Positions 8,024 to 17,460 of a stretch of DNA of 64,000 nucleotides are shown here, piece by piece. This stretch comes from Mucilaginibacter paludis DSM 18603. GTDB lineage: Bacteria; Bacteroidota; Bacteroidia; Sphingobacteriales; Sphingobacteriaceae. The number at the start of each line of letters is the position of its first letter. The stretch's first letter is position 1. The translations under genes and the position numbers were made by a program. The stretch covers positions 4,792,432 through 4,856,431 of the forward strand of contig NZ_CM001403.1 in NCBI RefSeq assembly GCF_000166195.2, in the 5' to 3' direction. Below the pieces are notes generated by a model. It did not search any database. It was not told where the DNA came from and saw only the letters and a list, made by a program, of their open reading frames with translations.

Positions 8024-8049
8024 ATCCCCCTGCTAAAAAACAGGGGGAT
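8024..8049 (-). terminator. Intrinsic terminator of parE
   Basis: ATCCCCCTG at 8024-8032 pairs with CAGGGGGAT at 8041-8049 across an 8-nt A-rich loop. On the minus strand the stem is followed by a T-run (plus-strand A-run at 8018-8023), as expected for the end of the parE transcript. Confidence 0.88.
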
Positions 8050-8123
8050 ACAATGTAAGTATTTATTTGCTGATTTGCAAATTTTGTGAAATCAAGCACT
8101 GGAGAGAAAGAATTTTGCAGTAC

Positions 8124-10019
8124 CTAAACAGCAACGGGTACCGGCACTAATTCCTCAATGGTAGGGTTTATACTCGCATCGTCTTTTTCGATCCGCAGGT
8201 TGTTCACAATATGTTGTTGTCTGTCGGGCGTGTTTTTGCCCATAAAATATTCAAGCAAACCTTTAATGTTGGCATCCTTTAAATAAACAGGATCAAGGCG
8301 AATGTCTTTACCTATAAATAAGCCAAACTCATCCGGCGATATTTCTCCCAAACCTTTAAAGCGGGTAATCTCGGGTTTGTTTCCCAGTTTTTCTATGGCG
8401 TTGCGGCGTTCCTCATCGCTATAGCAATAAATAGTTTCTTTTTTATTGCGCACCCTGAACAAGGGGGTTTGCAATATGGATACGTGCCCTGCTTTAACCA
8501 GGTCTGGGAAAAATTGTAAAAAGAAGGTCATGAGCAGTAGCCGGATGTGCATGCCGTCCACATCGGCATCGGTAGCTATCACAATATTATTATAACGTAT
8601 GCCGTCGATACCATCTTCAATATTCAGTGCATGTTGCAACAGGTTAAACTCTTCGTTTTCGTATACTACTTTTTTGGTTAAACCAAAGCAGTTCAATGGT
8701 TTACCTTTTAAGCTAAATACAGCCTGGGTCATTACATCGCGCGATTTGGTGATCGATCCGCTTGCCGAATCACCCTCGGTAATAAACAAAGTGGTATCCT
8801 GGCGGCGCTCATGCTGATCGTCGAAATGTATCTTACAATCTCGTAATTTTTTATTGTGCAGGGATGCTTTTTTGGCCCGCTCGTTGGCAAGTTTTTTAAT
8901 GCCCGCAATATCTTTACGTTCGCGCTCCGATTGCATAATGCGCGCTTTGAGCGCATCGGCGGTGGCAGGGTTACGGTGTAAAAAGTTGTCTAATTCGCGC
9001 TTTACAAAGTCGTTTATAAAGGTGCGGACGGTTGGTCCTTCCGGGCCGATATTTTGCGATCCTAATTTTGTTTTTGTTTGCGACTCGAAAACGGGCTCCT
9101 GAACTTTTATGGCTATTGCTCCCACAATAGAGGCCCTGATGTCAACAGGTTCAAAATCCTTTTTATCCTTTTCAAAAAATTCTTTGATGGTTTTACCTAT
9201 AGCTTCACGGAAAGCGGCTTGGTGCGTACCCCCTTGTGTAGTGTGCTGCCCATTAACAAACGAATAATATTCCTCGCCATAAGCCTGGCCATGCGTTAAG
9301 GCCAGTTCAATGTCTTCGCCTTTTAAATGGATTATCGGGTAACGTAAAGCATTTGAATCTGTGTTTTTAACCAGCAGATCGTATAGGCCACGTTCCGAAA
9401 AAAATTTCTGTCCGTTAAAATTGATGGTTAATCCAGAGTTAAGATAAACATAGTTCCATATCATATTATCCACAAACTCTGGGATAAAACGGTAATGGCG
9501 GAAGATGGTATCATCTGGCAGAAAGTTAATGGCTGTCCCGTTTCGTTGGGTAGTTTCTTTCTCGGGCTCTTCCCGTACCAGTTCGCCTTTGGCAAATTCG
9601 GCTATCTTGGTGCGCCCGTCCCGATAGGATTGTACCGTAAACGAGTTGGATAGGGCGTTAACAGCCTTGGTACCCACACCATTTAAACCAACCGACTTTT
9701 GAAATGCCTTGCTATCATATTTACCACCTGTATTAATTTTCGATACGCAATCAATCACCTTACCCAAAGGGATGCCGCGGCCATAGTCGCGAACGGAAAC
9801 TTTTTGATCGCTCATGTTGATCTCAATACTCCTGCCCGCGCCCATCACAAACTCATCAATAGAGTTATCTACAATTTCTTTAAGCAATACATAAATACCA
9901 TCGTCATAAGCAGAGCCATCACCCAGTTTACCAATATACATCCCCGGGCGAAGGCGTATATGTTCCTTCCAGTCTAAGGACCGGATACTATCATTATCGT
10001 AATTCACATTTTCGGCCAT
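8124..10019 (-). CDS. parE: DNA topoisomerase IV subunit B
   Basis: 631 residues. The N-terminal GHKL ATPase has LRPGMYIGKLGDG, EIVDNSIDEF (Mg/ATP-binding Asn), DYGRGIPLG and GLNGVGTKAVNALS. The TOPRIM domain has TEGDSASGS and DADVDGMHIRLLL; the C-terminus keeps RFKGLGEISPDEF. Together with ParC it decatenates daughter chromosomes. ParE is preferred over GyrB because of the length and the Bacteroidota ParE-like start (SLDWKEHIRLRPGMYIG); no parC gene lies in the window. A TATATTTG -7 box ends only 4 nt before the ATG, suggesting a leaderless or nearly leaderless mRNA. Confidence 0.9.
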   Translation of the reverse strand: MAENVNYDNDSIRSLDWKEHIRLRPGMYIGKLGDGSAYDDGIYVLLKEIVDNSIDEFVMGAGRSIEINMSDQKVSVRDYGRGIPLGKVIDCVSKINTGGKYDSKAFQKSVGLNGVGTKAVNALSNSFTVQSYRDGRTKIAEFAKGELVREEPEKETTQRNGTAINFLPDDTIFRHYRFIPEFVDNMIWNYVYLNSGLTINFNGQKFFSERGLYDLLVKNTDSNALRYPIIHLKGEDIELALTHGQAYGEEYYSFVNGQHTTQGGTHQAAFREAIGKTIKEFFEKDKKDFEPVDIRASIVGAIAIKVQEPVFESQTKTKLGSQNIGPEGPTVRTFINDFVKRELDNFLHRNPATADALKARIMQSERERKDIAGIKKLANERAKKASLHNKKLRDCKIHFDDQHERRQDTTLFITEGDSASGSITKSRDVMTQAVFSLKGKPLNCFGLTKKVVYENEEFNLLQHALNIEDGIDGIRYNNIVIATDADVDGMHIRLLLMTFFLQFFPDLVKAGHVSILQTPLFRVRNKKETIYCYSDEERRNAIEKLGNKPEITRFKGLGEISPDEFGLFIGKDIRLDPVYLKDANIKGLLEYFMGKNTPDRQQHIVNNLRIEKDDASINPTIEELVPVPVAV

Positions 10020-10023
10020 AGTA

Positions 10024-10057
10024 CAAATATAAACGTGTTAGTGGGGTATTGCATCAA
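10024..10057 (-). promoter_or_regulatory. Candidate parE promoter
   Basis: On the minus strand TATATTTG (plus 10024-10031) matches the Bacteroidota -7 consensus TAnnTTTG. A TTG (plus 10055-10057) lies 23 nt upstream, slightly longer than the usual 19-21. The -7 box ends 4 nt before the start codon. Confidence 0.55.
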
Positions 10058-10101
10058 TAATAATCCACATTGTGTTAAATTTATAATCAAGGGCCCAAAA
10101 A

Positions 10102-10731
10102 TCAGTCGCTAAATTTTAGGCAGCGCTTTAATTTACTGATTGTTTTAAAAAAGTAGGGACCTCTTTCGTTGGTAAGGCAGGCCATAATGATGTTGCCAGT
10201 ACGTTTTTTATTTAAAGCGATGAGCAGCGCGTATTGATAATGTTTGGTAGCGGGTAAATCAGTAAGGGCAAGTAAATAGGAGCGGCCTTCGTCGGCATTG
10301 TATTGGTCTAATATATAAGTTGGTATATTTCTGGCGATGTAATTATTTTCGCTGCTCATTATCGCTGCTTCATCCTCCACGGTTTTAATGTATAAGGAGT
10401 CGGGGTTAATTAACTGCCTGACCGCATCGGCCTTGTCCCTTTCGTGCCGCTGCCACTCCGCTTTCACGGAATTTACCTGGAACCATATTTCACAATCAGC
10501 ATCCGGATTTTCAACCCCGTACTGAAACGGTAACTTCTCATTATTCGGTGGTGTTGTTTCCTTAAATCCTTCGGGCAATGTGAATGTAGCTTTAATATTG
10601 GATAATAGCTCTCTAAAACCCGATAACTGCGGGCTTGAAGTTGGTTTTGATTGAGCTACGACCTGTGATGCCATCAAAACAACGTAAAGTAGCATGCCTG
10701 TTAGCTTCTTCAATTTTTTAATCAATATCAA
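10102..10731 (-). CDS. Unknown exported protein
   Basis: 209 residues, starting at TTG (10731). The leader MILIKKLKKLTGMLLYVVLMASQVVAQ is a signal peptide; no nearby ATG gives a full one. The mature protein has KATFTLPEGFKETTPPNNE, then CEIWFQVNSVKAEW and a long helical segment near residues 85-105. It resembles other periplasmic Bacteroidota proteins that use 'PEGF' beta-sheet motifs, but I recognise no named family. It sits between the APC permease and parE, all on the minus strand, with short gaps. Confidence 0.6.
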   Translation of the reverse strand: MILIKKLKKLTGMLLYVVLMASQVVAQSKPTSSPQLSGFRELLSNIKATFTLPEGFKETTPPNNEKLPFQYGVENPDADCEIWFQVNSVKAEWQRHERDKADAVRQLINPDSLYIKTVEDEAAIMSSENNYIARNIPTYILDQYNADEGRSYLLALTDLPATKHYQYALLIALNKKRTGNIIMACLTNERGPYFFKTISKLKRCLKFSD

Positions 10732-10807
10732 ATAAGGTATGATATGCTTAAAGGTAAGTTGTTTATGTTAATTTAAAAATAATATTTCAGAAAATAACCT
10801 TTGTGTT

Positions 10808-12148
10808 TTACTCTTGTATTGTTCCTATTGATGTTTTACCCGGCTTTTTATTCTGATACAATACCCAAACATAAAAAGGAATGCCAGCCATCAATAATAT
10901 AAAACCCCAATATACAGCATTTTGGCCCGAGCCAGCTATGGCCCATAACGAATAGGCAAAAGCTAAAGTGCCTAATGTAATGGCAGATAGCCAGCCGCCA
11001 GTGCTGTGATGCTTTTTCTCGATACGGATGATAATATATGATGCAGACGAAAATAAATAAGGAATGAGAACCGAAAGCGTAGATAGGAGCAACAGAAACT
11101 TGAATTGCTCCACAAGGCCTTTGGTATAATTCATTGTCATGAAGACGGATACCATGGTGCTACTGATCAGCATCCCCGCATACGGAACACCCTTTTTGTT
11201 CTGGCGGGTAAATAAGACAGGGAATAATTGATCCTTCGCGATAGCGAAAGGCACTTGTCCCTGTATCAACGTCCAGCCGTTTAAAGCGCCAAAGGCAGCT
11301 ATCGCTATCCCGGCGCTTACCCAATAGCGTGCGTCGGCACCAAACATAATGACTGCAGCATCGGCATAGGGCGTGAGCGAATGCTGTAATGTTTTTGCCG
11401 GAATGATGCCCATAATGCTGATGCTCCCCAAAACGTATACAAGCGTAGCGATGAGCAGGCCCAGCATGGTAGCCCGGGATATGGTTTTGCCCGGATTGTT
11501 TACACTGCCGGCCGGAATGGTAGCACTCTCAATACCCACGAAGGAAAACATGGTCATGGTGGCGGTAGCAGTGATAGCGCCGAATACCGTGGTGCCGCTG
11601 CTGTTAAAAGGATGAAAGTTTTTGACCCGGATAAAAAACAAACCACCTAAAGAAATAATTAGCAAGGGAAGCAGTTTTAAAATGGTGATAACGAGTTGCA
11701 CATTGCCCGAAGCAACTACCCCGAGCGTATTGATCCACGTTAAAAACCAGATGGTGCATAGGCCAGTAAGTACAGCCGCTACAGCGCTATGTGCCAATAA
11801 TGGGAAGAAGGTGCTCAAGGCGCTTACAAAAGAAATGGTGATAGCCGCATTGGCGCAGGCCACAGCGATCCAATATCCCCAGGCTACTAAAAAGCCTGCA
11901 AAATTACCCAGCCCGTGTTGCGTGTAAGCATAAGGTCCGCCGGTGCTTTGTGGCAGTAACACACTGAGGTTACCGAAAACCCTGGCCAGAAAAAACGAAC
12001 CGATTGCCGAAAATACCCAACCCAATAAACTAACACTACCGAACGAGGCCAGGGCAGCCGGCATTAAAAATACCCCCGCGCCTATCATATTGCCAACAAC
12101 CAGGGAGGTGCTGGTCCATAAACCTAATTTGTTTTTTGAGGATGTCAT
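10808..12148 (-). CDS. APC-superfamily amino acid permease
   Basis: 446 residues with about 12 transmembrane helices. It begins with the APC signature (LGLWTSTSLVVGNMIGAGVFLMPAAL; the GxGI-like GAGVF unwound helix 1), followed by GGPYAYTQHGLGNFAGFLVAW in helix 3 and FVGIESATIPAGSVNNPGKTI in helix 6. It resembles the AdiC/YjeH branch of basic or hydrophobic amino acid transporters or antiporters. Substrate cannot be set from sequence alone. It should be in the inner membrane. The 12149-12247 gap upstream shows no distinct element. Confidence 0.88.
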   Translation of the reverse strand: MTSSKNKLGLWTSTSLVVGNMIGAGVFLMPAALASFGSVSLLGWVFSAIGSFFLARVFGNLSVLLPQSTGGPYAYTQHGLGNFAGFLVAWGYWIAVACANAAITISFVSALSTFFPLLAHSAVAAVLTGLCTIWFLTWINTLGVVASGNVQLVITILKLLPLLIISLGGLFFIRVKNFHPFNSSGTTVFGAITATATMTMFSFVGIESATIPAGSVNNPGKTISRATMLGLLIATLVYVLGSISIMGIIPAKTLQHSLTPYADAAVIMFGADARYWVSAGIAIAAFGALNGWTLIQGQVPFAIAKDQLFPVLFTRQNKKGVPYAGMLISSTMVSVFMTMNYTKGLVEQFKFLLLLSTLSVLIPYLFSSASYIIIRIEKKHHSTGGWLSAITLGTLAFAYSLWAIAGSGQNAVYWGFILLMAGIPFYVWVLYQNKKPGKTSIGTIQE

Positions 12149-12247
12149 TTTTGTTTATAAGGTGATAAGATAGAAAGAAATTCTCATTTGATTTGGCAGA
12201 GGTTGTAAATAGGTATGTTTTATCCAAGTGACAGTTAGAATCAAATT

Positions 12248-13003
12248 TTAATCATAAGCATCACATCGCCTAAACACGATAAATTGTTTAAGGCCCTTAA
12301 ATTCTCCAATCATATCCCAGCCACTGGCATAATTGGTAATGGTATTTAAAGCGGCTTCCCATGGCTCATTGTTAAAAAGGCATTCCCCAATAATTTCTCC
12401 ATTAGCTTTTTGGGAAATATAAATTTTTAACCAGTTTATTTTATTTAGAGTTAGTTGGTGTGTGATCTTATCATTTAAAAGATTAAAAAAGATTTCGTTC
12501 AACGGAAGTTCACCCCATTGTCCTTGAGTCATTAAATTTCCTAATTTGGGATGCCATAATATTTCATTGCCATTGCCGATCGTCATAAAATCCAACTCCG
12601 GATTGTGGCTATCAGAAAAGCCATCAATTATCGTCAGAAATATTGAATTGATATAGTTGTCTAATGCTGCATTGATGCGGTCTTGAAGCGAAGTAGCTAT
12701 TCCTACAACATATTCTATAATGCCATTTGGAAAATATTTATAATGCGATGCTGATATTATCAATTGTATTAAACTGGGATGTGCGCCCGGAACGTCGACA
12801 ATCGTTGCGCCAATTTCTAAATCTGAATTCACCATAAGGGCTAAATATTGAGAGTGCCATTCAACTTGGTAGCCTATTTCAGTAAGCTTGGATTTAAAGC
12901 TTTCAAGCACATTCAAATTTCTGTCACTTGAGGTTGTGGCGTTTTGCTTTTCAGGCTGATTGATAATTATTTTGCTCTTTTTGAAGAAGTTAAATAAACT
13001 CAT
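12248..13003 (-). CDS. Unknown cytoplasmic protein, DUF6348-like
   Basis: 251 residues without signal peptide. After a short lysine-rich start (MSLFNFFKKSKIII) it has ESFKSKLTEIGYQVEWHSQYLALMVNSDLEIG, INAALDNYINSIFLTIIDGF, and a tail with WLKIYISQKANGEIIGECLFNNEPWEAAL. The sequence resembles the DUF6348 family often found near contact-dependent or immunity-like loci, but I offer that only as a resemblance. It is isolated here, next to an intergenic repeat. Function unknown. Confidence 0.55.
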   Translation of the reverse strand: MSLFNFFKKSKIIINQPEKQNATTSSDRNLNVLESFKSKLTEIGYQVEWHSQYLALMVNSDLEIGATIVDVPGAHPSLIQLIISASHYKYFPNGIIEYVVGIATSLQDRINAALDNYINSIFLTIIDGFSDSHNPELDFMTIGNGNEILWHPKLGNLMTQGQWGELPLNEIFFNLLNDKITHQLTLNKINWLKIYISQKANGEIIGECLFNNEPWEAALNTITNYASGWDMIGEFKGLKQFIVFRRCDAYD

Positions 13004-13104
13004 TTTATTTTGTTTGTACTCAGACAGGCACTACCATAATGATGCCTACGGGTAATGATTATCAACCTTGTTTTTGCGTTAACAATCAGTAGCCATTAAT
13101 TTAG

Positions 13105-13253
13105 AACATCGGCCCGCTCAATCGCCGCGGGAAAGGCTTTGTTCTTTTTGTCTTGACACAAAAAGAACCAAAAAAGTCAAGACTGCCCGATCCTTCTGCC
13201 CACAGGCCAAGCCCGGCCCGGCGTGCAGTCTGGCCTTTGCCCGCTTTTGCCTG
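13105..13253. repeat. Dispersed ~140-bp intergenic repeat, copy A
   Basis: This stretch matches the reverse complement of 23147-23284 with few differences. It contains the hairpin GTTCTTTTTGT/ACAAAAAGAAC and runs such as AAAAAGTCAAGACTGCCCGATC. The two copies lie in opposite orientation on both sides of the arabinose locus. No coding content. The rest of 13004-13446 holds only the galM terminator. Confidence 0.8.
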
Positions 13254-13375
13254 TGCATCAGAGAAGATCACCAAGTTTCAAACGCCATTGCTGCTTTTTA
13301 CAGATAATCGAATCTATCATTTATAATCAAAAAATGGCATGTGAAATAAACATATCCCATTCGTGTCAAATAAAA

Positions 13376-13406
13376 AATGGCGTGCCTAATATATAGATAC
13401 GCCATT
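13376..13406 (-). terminator. Intrinsic terminator downstream of the aldose epimerase
   Basis: AATGGCGT at 13376-13383 pairs with ACGCCATT at 13399-13406 around a 15-nt loop. On the minus strand it is followed by TTTTATTT, consistent with ending the transcript of the aldose 1-epimerase gene. Confidence 0.65.
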
Positions 13407-13446
13407 CGTGAAATTCGCCTTAATTCGTGAAAATTCGTGTACAAAC

Positions 13447-14598
13447 TTATTTCACAGACACCTTATAAATCGTGGTGCTTTTAAAAGTTTCGCCCGGTTT
13501 TAAAATCGTGTTCGGGAAAGCAGGCTGGTTTGGTGAATCAGGGTAATGCTGAGTTTCTAAACAGAAAGCAGTATGTTGATTGATCGGCTTGCCATCGTCG
13601 GTTTTTAGTTTACCATCTAAAAAGTTACCGGTATAAAATTGAATGGCTGGTTGTGTAGTTAATACTTCCAACTGGCGGCCACTGCTTGCATCATAAACTA
13701 CGGCAGCCTGGTGTAACGTGGTGTCGCTGTTGTTTAGTACAAAGTTATGGTCGTAGCCAACCGGTTTGCCCGGAACTTCATTAATGCGCGCTCCTATTTT
13801 CTCAGGCTTGGTAAAATCAAACGGAGTACCTTTTACCGGCTCTAATTTACCTGTCGGGATCAGCGTAGCGTCAACGGGGGTGTAATGGTCGGCATTGATC
13901 TGGATGGTTTCATCCAATATGGTTTTAGTATGATCGTCGCTTAAATTAAAATAGCTGTGGTTGGTTAAATTTAAAGGAGTTGCCTTATCTGTCGTAGCTG
14001 TGTAGTCTATCTTCAACTCGTCGGCATCGGTTAAAGTATATTTAACGGTTACCTTTAAATTACCGGGATAACCTTCTTCGCCATCCTTGCTTAAGTAAGT
14101 TAAGGTTAATGCCGGAATGGTATCGGTAATGGGTTCAGCAGTCCAAATTACTTTATCAAAACCTTTGTTGCCGCCATGCAAATGGTTAGGTCCATCGTTA
14201 GTAGCTAAAGTATATTCGGTTCCGTTTAATTTAAATTTACCTTTGGCAATACGGTTTCCATAGCGGCCAATTAGCGCGCCAAAAAACGGCACATCCTTGG
14301 TGTAGCTGCTGGCATGGTTAAAGCCTAAAACGATGTTAGATTTTTTGCCGTTTTTATCAGGCGTAATCCACGACGTTACTTTGCCGCCATAATTTGAGAT
14401 TTTTACTTCTACACCATTTTTGTTGGTCAGTGTATAAAGGTCAACGGCCTGGCTGTCTACTTTATCCCAGGCTTGTTTGGTGATCCCCGCCTTTGGGCTT
14501 TCGCTTTCATTTTTTGTTTTTTGCATACAGGATGTGAAAATTGTGCTTACGATGAGTGAACCTACTAATAAGCGATTCAAAATTATTCTTTTTTTCAT
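13447..14598 (-). CDS. galM: Aldose 1-epimerase (exported lipoprotein)
   Basis: 383 residues. The leader ends in IFTSCMQ, giving lipid attachment at Cys24 and an envelope location, unlike cytoplasmic GalM. Family motifs are present: NYGGKVTSWITPDK, FGALIGRYGNRIAKG, NDGPNHLHGGNKGFDKV (catalytic His region), LTNHSYFNLSDD (second catalytic His) and a late CLETQHYPDSPNQPAFP containing the catalytic Glu. It interconverts alpha and beta anomers of aldoses such as L-arabinose or galactose. It lies just downstream of the GH51 arabinofuranosidase with a 42-nt gap, so both are probably one transcript in arabinan breakdown. Confidence 0.9.
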   Translation of the reverse strand: MKKRIILNRLLVGSLIVSTIFTSCMQKTKNESESPKAGITKQAWDKVDSQAVDLYTLTNKNGVEVKISNYGGKVTSWITPDKNGKKSNIVLGFNHASSYTKDVPFFGALIGRYGNRIAKGKFKLNGTEYTLATNDGPNHLHGGNKGFDKVIWTAEPITDTIPALTLTYLSKDGEEGYPGNLKVTVKYTLTDADELKIDYTATTDKATPLNLTNHSYFNLSDDHTKTILDETIQINADHYTPVDATLIPTGKLEPVKGTPFDFTKPEKIGARINEVPGKPVGYDHNFVLNNSDTTLHQAAVVYDASSGRQLEVLTTQPAIQFYTGNFLDGKLKTDDGKPINQHTAFCLETQHYPDSPNQPAFPNTILKPGETFKSTTIYKVSVK

Positions 14599-14640
14599 AC
14601 AGATATAGGTTTTTAATTAATGCTGATACGATGATACAAT

Positions 14641-16179
14641 TTATTTTAATGTTAACACAACAACCGAGTGCGCCGGAAGTTCTGCAAGCAGGTCATCGCC
14701 AGCTTTTTTAGCGCCGGTAAAGCTTGCCAGTTTTAACTTATCAGGGTTCTGAAAAGTATTGATGTCGGTTATTTTTTCTGAATTTAAAATCTGCCCGGTA
14801 ACCGTCTTCCAGTTTAAACCCTTAAGGCCGGTACGGATGCTGATGTTTTTATGAGCATCCAGGTTCACCAACGAAATATGAATTACTTTGTTGGAATCAA
14901 TGGAAGCCGACACATTGATAGCCGGTATTTTATCTCCATTGCTTTCAAAATCTGGCGAGTTTAATTGGATATGGAGGTATTTAGCATCCTGATGCACCTT
15001 GTATAAATCAAATACATGGTAGGTTGGTGTGAGTAACATTTTTTCTTTGTCGGTTAATATCAGGGCCTGCAAAACATTAACGGTTTGCGCCAGGTTGGCC
15101 ATTTTCACACGGTCGCAGTGGTTGTTAAAAATGTTTAAGGTGGTGGCCGCTATCAAGGCATCGCGCAAGCTGTTTTGCTGATATAAAAATCCGGGGTTGG
15201 TTCCTGGTTCCGGATCGGTCCATATTCCCCATTCGTCAACTACCAAGGCTACCTTTTTGGCGGCATCGTACTTATCCATAATGGCCGAATGTTTGGTTAC
15301 AAACTCTTCCATCCGGAGGCAGTTTTTCAAGGTTTTAAAATACTCATCATCACTAAAGCTCGTTGCCGAGCCTTTTTTCGACCAACTGCCTGTCGGGATG
15401 GTATAATTATGTAACGAGATACCCCACATGCGGGTACCAATATTCTTCATGCAGGTTTCCATCCAGTGGTAATCGCCGTCGCTTGGGCCGGTTGCAATTT
15501 TTTTGAGCGGCGCACCAGGATAGTCTTTAGCAAACGAGGCATACCTTCTAAACTGGTCGCTGTAAAATTCGGCGGTCATGTTGCCTCCACAACCCCAGCT
15601 CTCGTTGCCTACGCCCCAAAAGTTCACCTTAAAGGGAGCGGGATGGCCGTTTGTTTTTCGTAAAGAGGTAGTTGGGCTTTCGCCATCAAAATTAAGATAT
15701 TCCACCCATTTCGACATTTCATCCACCGTACCGCTGCCTACATTGCCGGTAATATAGGGCTCGCATTTTAGCAGGCCGCACAATTCTAAAAATTCGTGTG
15801 TGCCAAAGCTGTTATCTTCTGTAACGCCGCCCCAGTTGGTATTAACCATTTTAGGGCGCTGGCTGGCTACGCCAATACCGTCGCGCCAATGATATTCGTC
15901 GGCAAAGCAACCTCCGGGCCATCTTAAATTGGGAATTTTGATTTTCTTGAGCGCTTCTACAATGTCCAGCCTGATCCTGTCTTGCTTAGCCACAGGCAAA
16001 TTAGGATCAACCCAAAAACCACCGTAAATACAATGCCCGAGATGTTCGGCAAACTGACCGTAAATGTGGCGGCTGATGGTTAACTTAGAATCATCGGCCG
16101 TAATGGCAAGTGTTGCTTGGCTGTATCCCTGGTCAATAAGCACAGCGAGCAGAAAAAAAAGCAGGATAATTTTCTTCAT
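14641..16179 (-). CDS. Alpha-L-arabinofuranosidase, GH51
   Basis: 512 residues from the ATG at 16179, which starts the signal peptide MKKIILLFFLLAVLIDQGYSQ; an upstream in-frame start would add 11 residues before it. GH51 hallmarks are HIYGQFAEHLGHCIYGG, LRWPGGCFADEYHWRDGIG, NFWGVGNESWGCGG (acid/base Glu in GNE) and ALVVDEWGIWTD (nucleophile Glu). It releases terminal alpha-L-arabinofuranose from arabinan or arabinoxylan side chains in the periplasm. It is divergent from the AraR-like regulator and faces the araBDA operon beyond it. Confidence 0.95.
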   Translation of the reverse strand: MKKIILLFFLLAVLIDQGYSQATLAITADDSKLTISRHIYGQFAEHLGHCIYGGFWVDPNLPVAKQDRIRLDIVEALKKIKIPNLRWPGGCFADEYHWRDGIGVASQRPKMVNTNWGGVTEDNSFGTHEFLELCGLLKCEPYITGNVGSGTVDEMSKWVEYLNFDGESPTTSLRKTNGHPAPFKVNFWGVGNESWGCGGNMTAEFYSDQFRRYASFAKDYPGAPLKKIATGPSDGDYHWMETCMKNIGTRMWGISLHNYTIPTGSWSKKGSATSFSDDEYFKTLKNCLRMEEFVTKHSAIMDKYDAAKKVALVVDEWGIWTDPEPGTNPGFLYQQNSLRDALIAATTLNIFNNHCDRVKMANLAQTVNVLQALILTDKEKMLLTPTYHVFDLYKVHQDAKYLHIQLNSPDFESNGDKIPAINVSASIDSNKVIHISLVNLDAHKNISIRTGLKGLNWKTVTGQILNSEKITDINTFQNPDKLKLASFTGAKKAGDDLLAELPAHSVVVLTLK

Positions 16180-16383
16180 ATAAGTGTAAATTGGTTTATA
16201 ATTGAATTGCACAGATCGCTTTCAATCAATCTAAGGTATGAAGAATTTTAATAAACGTCTGTTTTACATTTATTTTTTTCTTAATTTTAATAAGGCATAT
16301 CCTGTAAGGCTAACTTAGCAAGTTGGTTTGTTTATTATTCTTTTAATAATTGTTAATTTCGCTGTTACACACCAATTAAATTA

Positions 16384-17091
16384 ATGAAATATTCTCACCA
16401 AACACGTATCCTGGTAGCTGTTGATTGTATCATTTTTGGCTTTGACGGCGAAAAATTAAAATTGCTGCTGATACAGCGTGGTATAGAACCCGAAAAAAAT
16501 AAATGGAGCCTGATGGGCGGCTTTGTTGAACCTGGCGAAAGCCTGAGTTTAGCGGCCAACAACATATTAAAAAAACTAACCGGTTTAGAGGGTGTTTACC
16601 TGGAGCAACTACAGGCCTTTGGCGAGGTTAACCGCGACCCTATTGAACGGACAGTAAGTATTACCTATTTTGCCCTCATCGATATTCACAAATACGAGAA
16701 GCAATTGAGCCAGGAGTATCATGCCGAATGGTTTGAAATGAACAAAATACCTGAGCTGATATTTGACCATAACGAGATGGTTGAAATGGCGAAGAAGAGA
16801 TTGAGGTATAAGGCCGCCCTGCACCCCATATTATTTGAATTGCTGCCCGAAAAATTTACCATACCCCAACTGCAAAGTTTATACGAAGGTATTTACGATA
16901 GCGTATTTGATAAGCGAAACTTTAGTCGCAAGATACTCTCAACCGGATTATTGATTAAGCAGGCCGATAAAGATAAATTAAGCTCAAAAAAAGGTGCGTT
17001 TTATTATGTGTTGGATAAGAGGAAATATAACGCCAATTTCCACGCGTTTTTAAACCTGATACCCAACCCAGACCATTTGCAGTTTGTGTAG
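16384..17091 (+). CDS. araR: AraR-like transcriptional regulator (degenerate Nudix + winged helix)
   Basis: 235 residues. The N-terminal ~140 residues are Nudix-like (RILVAVDCIIFGFDGEKLKLLLIQRG, then GGFVEPGESLSLAANNILKKLTGL). The Nudix box keeps the opening G/E but has NILKKL where REUXEE should be, so hydrolase activity is unlikely. The C-terminal ~90 residues (FTIPQLQSLYEGIYDSVFD, NFSRKILSTGLLI) form the winged helix seen in NrtR-family regulators. Family knowledge: AraR of Bacteroides thetaiotaomicron has this architecture and represses arabinose genes until L-arabinose binds. Position between the GH51 gene and araB supports the same job here. Confidence 0.85.
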   Translation: MKYSHQTRILVAVDCIIFGFDGEKLKLLLIQRGIEPEKNKWSLMGGFVEPGESLSLAANNILKKLTGLEGVYLEQLQAFGEVNRDPIERTVSITYFALIDIHKYEKQLSQEYHAEWFEMNKIPELIFDHNEMVEMAKKRLRYKAALHPILFELLPEKFTIPQLQSLYEGIYDSVFDKRNFSRKILSTGLLIKQADKDKLSSKKGAFYYVLDKRKYNANFHAFLNLIPNPDHLQFV

Positions 17092-17259
17092 GTTGTGATT
17101 TTGCTTTAGAGTTATTTTCCCCATGAATTCGTTACCAGCTATACCAAGTTCGGCAAGCTGCTGACCAACTTCTGCTAACCGTTGTTTGGTACATTGCGCC
17201 TTACACTTTGCCGCCATTCCTCTCTTGGTTATACTGTTCTTAAGGTCTTTACTTAACCT

Positions 17260-17281
17260 GATTGATTTTAATAAATCAATC
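17260..17281. promoter_or_regulatory. Inverted repeat upstream of araB
   Basis: GATTGATTT at 17260-17268, TAAT, then AAATCAATC at 17273-17281: a perfect 9-bp palindrome followed by TTTTG. It lies 180 nt before araB and 170 nt after the regulator gene. It could be a weak terminator or an operator. ATTTTAATAA, its core, also occurs at 16245-16254 and 16284-16293 in the regulator/GH51 divergent region, which is suggestive but not proof of a binding site. Confidence 0.35.
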
Positions 17282-17460
17282 TTTTGTAAATACTTATTTA
17301 TCTATCTGTTAAGGATCTTGTTTGTCGATTTTGATTAATGTAAACTAAACTTTCTTCAGTAATTCGAGTTCACAAAAATAAATTATTCCATAAAAATTTT
17401 AGTTTCTCAAAAATTAAGTGTTAATTAGACACGAAAACCAATTTTACCAGTTTTACAAGT

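Noticed and set aside
17260..17281. Definite AraR operator
   Set aside because: The palindrome is AT-rich and could be a weak terminator; I do not remember the AraR consensus well enough to claim a match.
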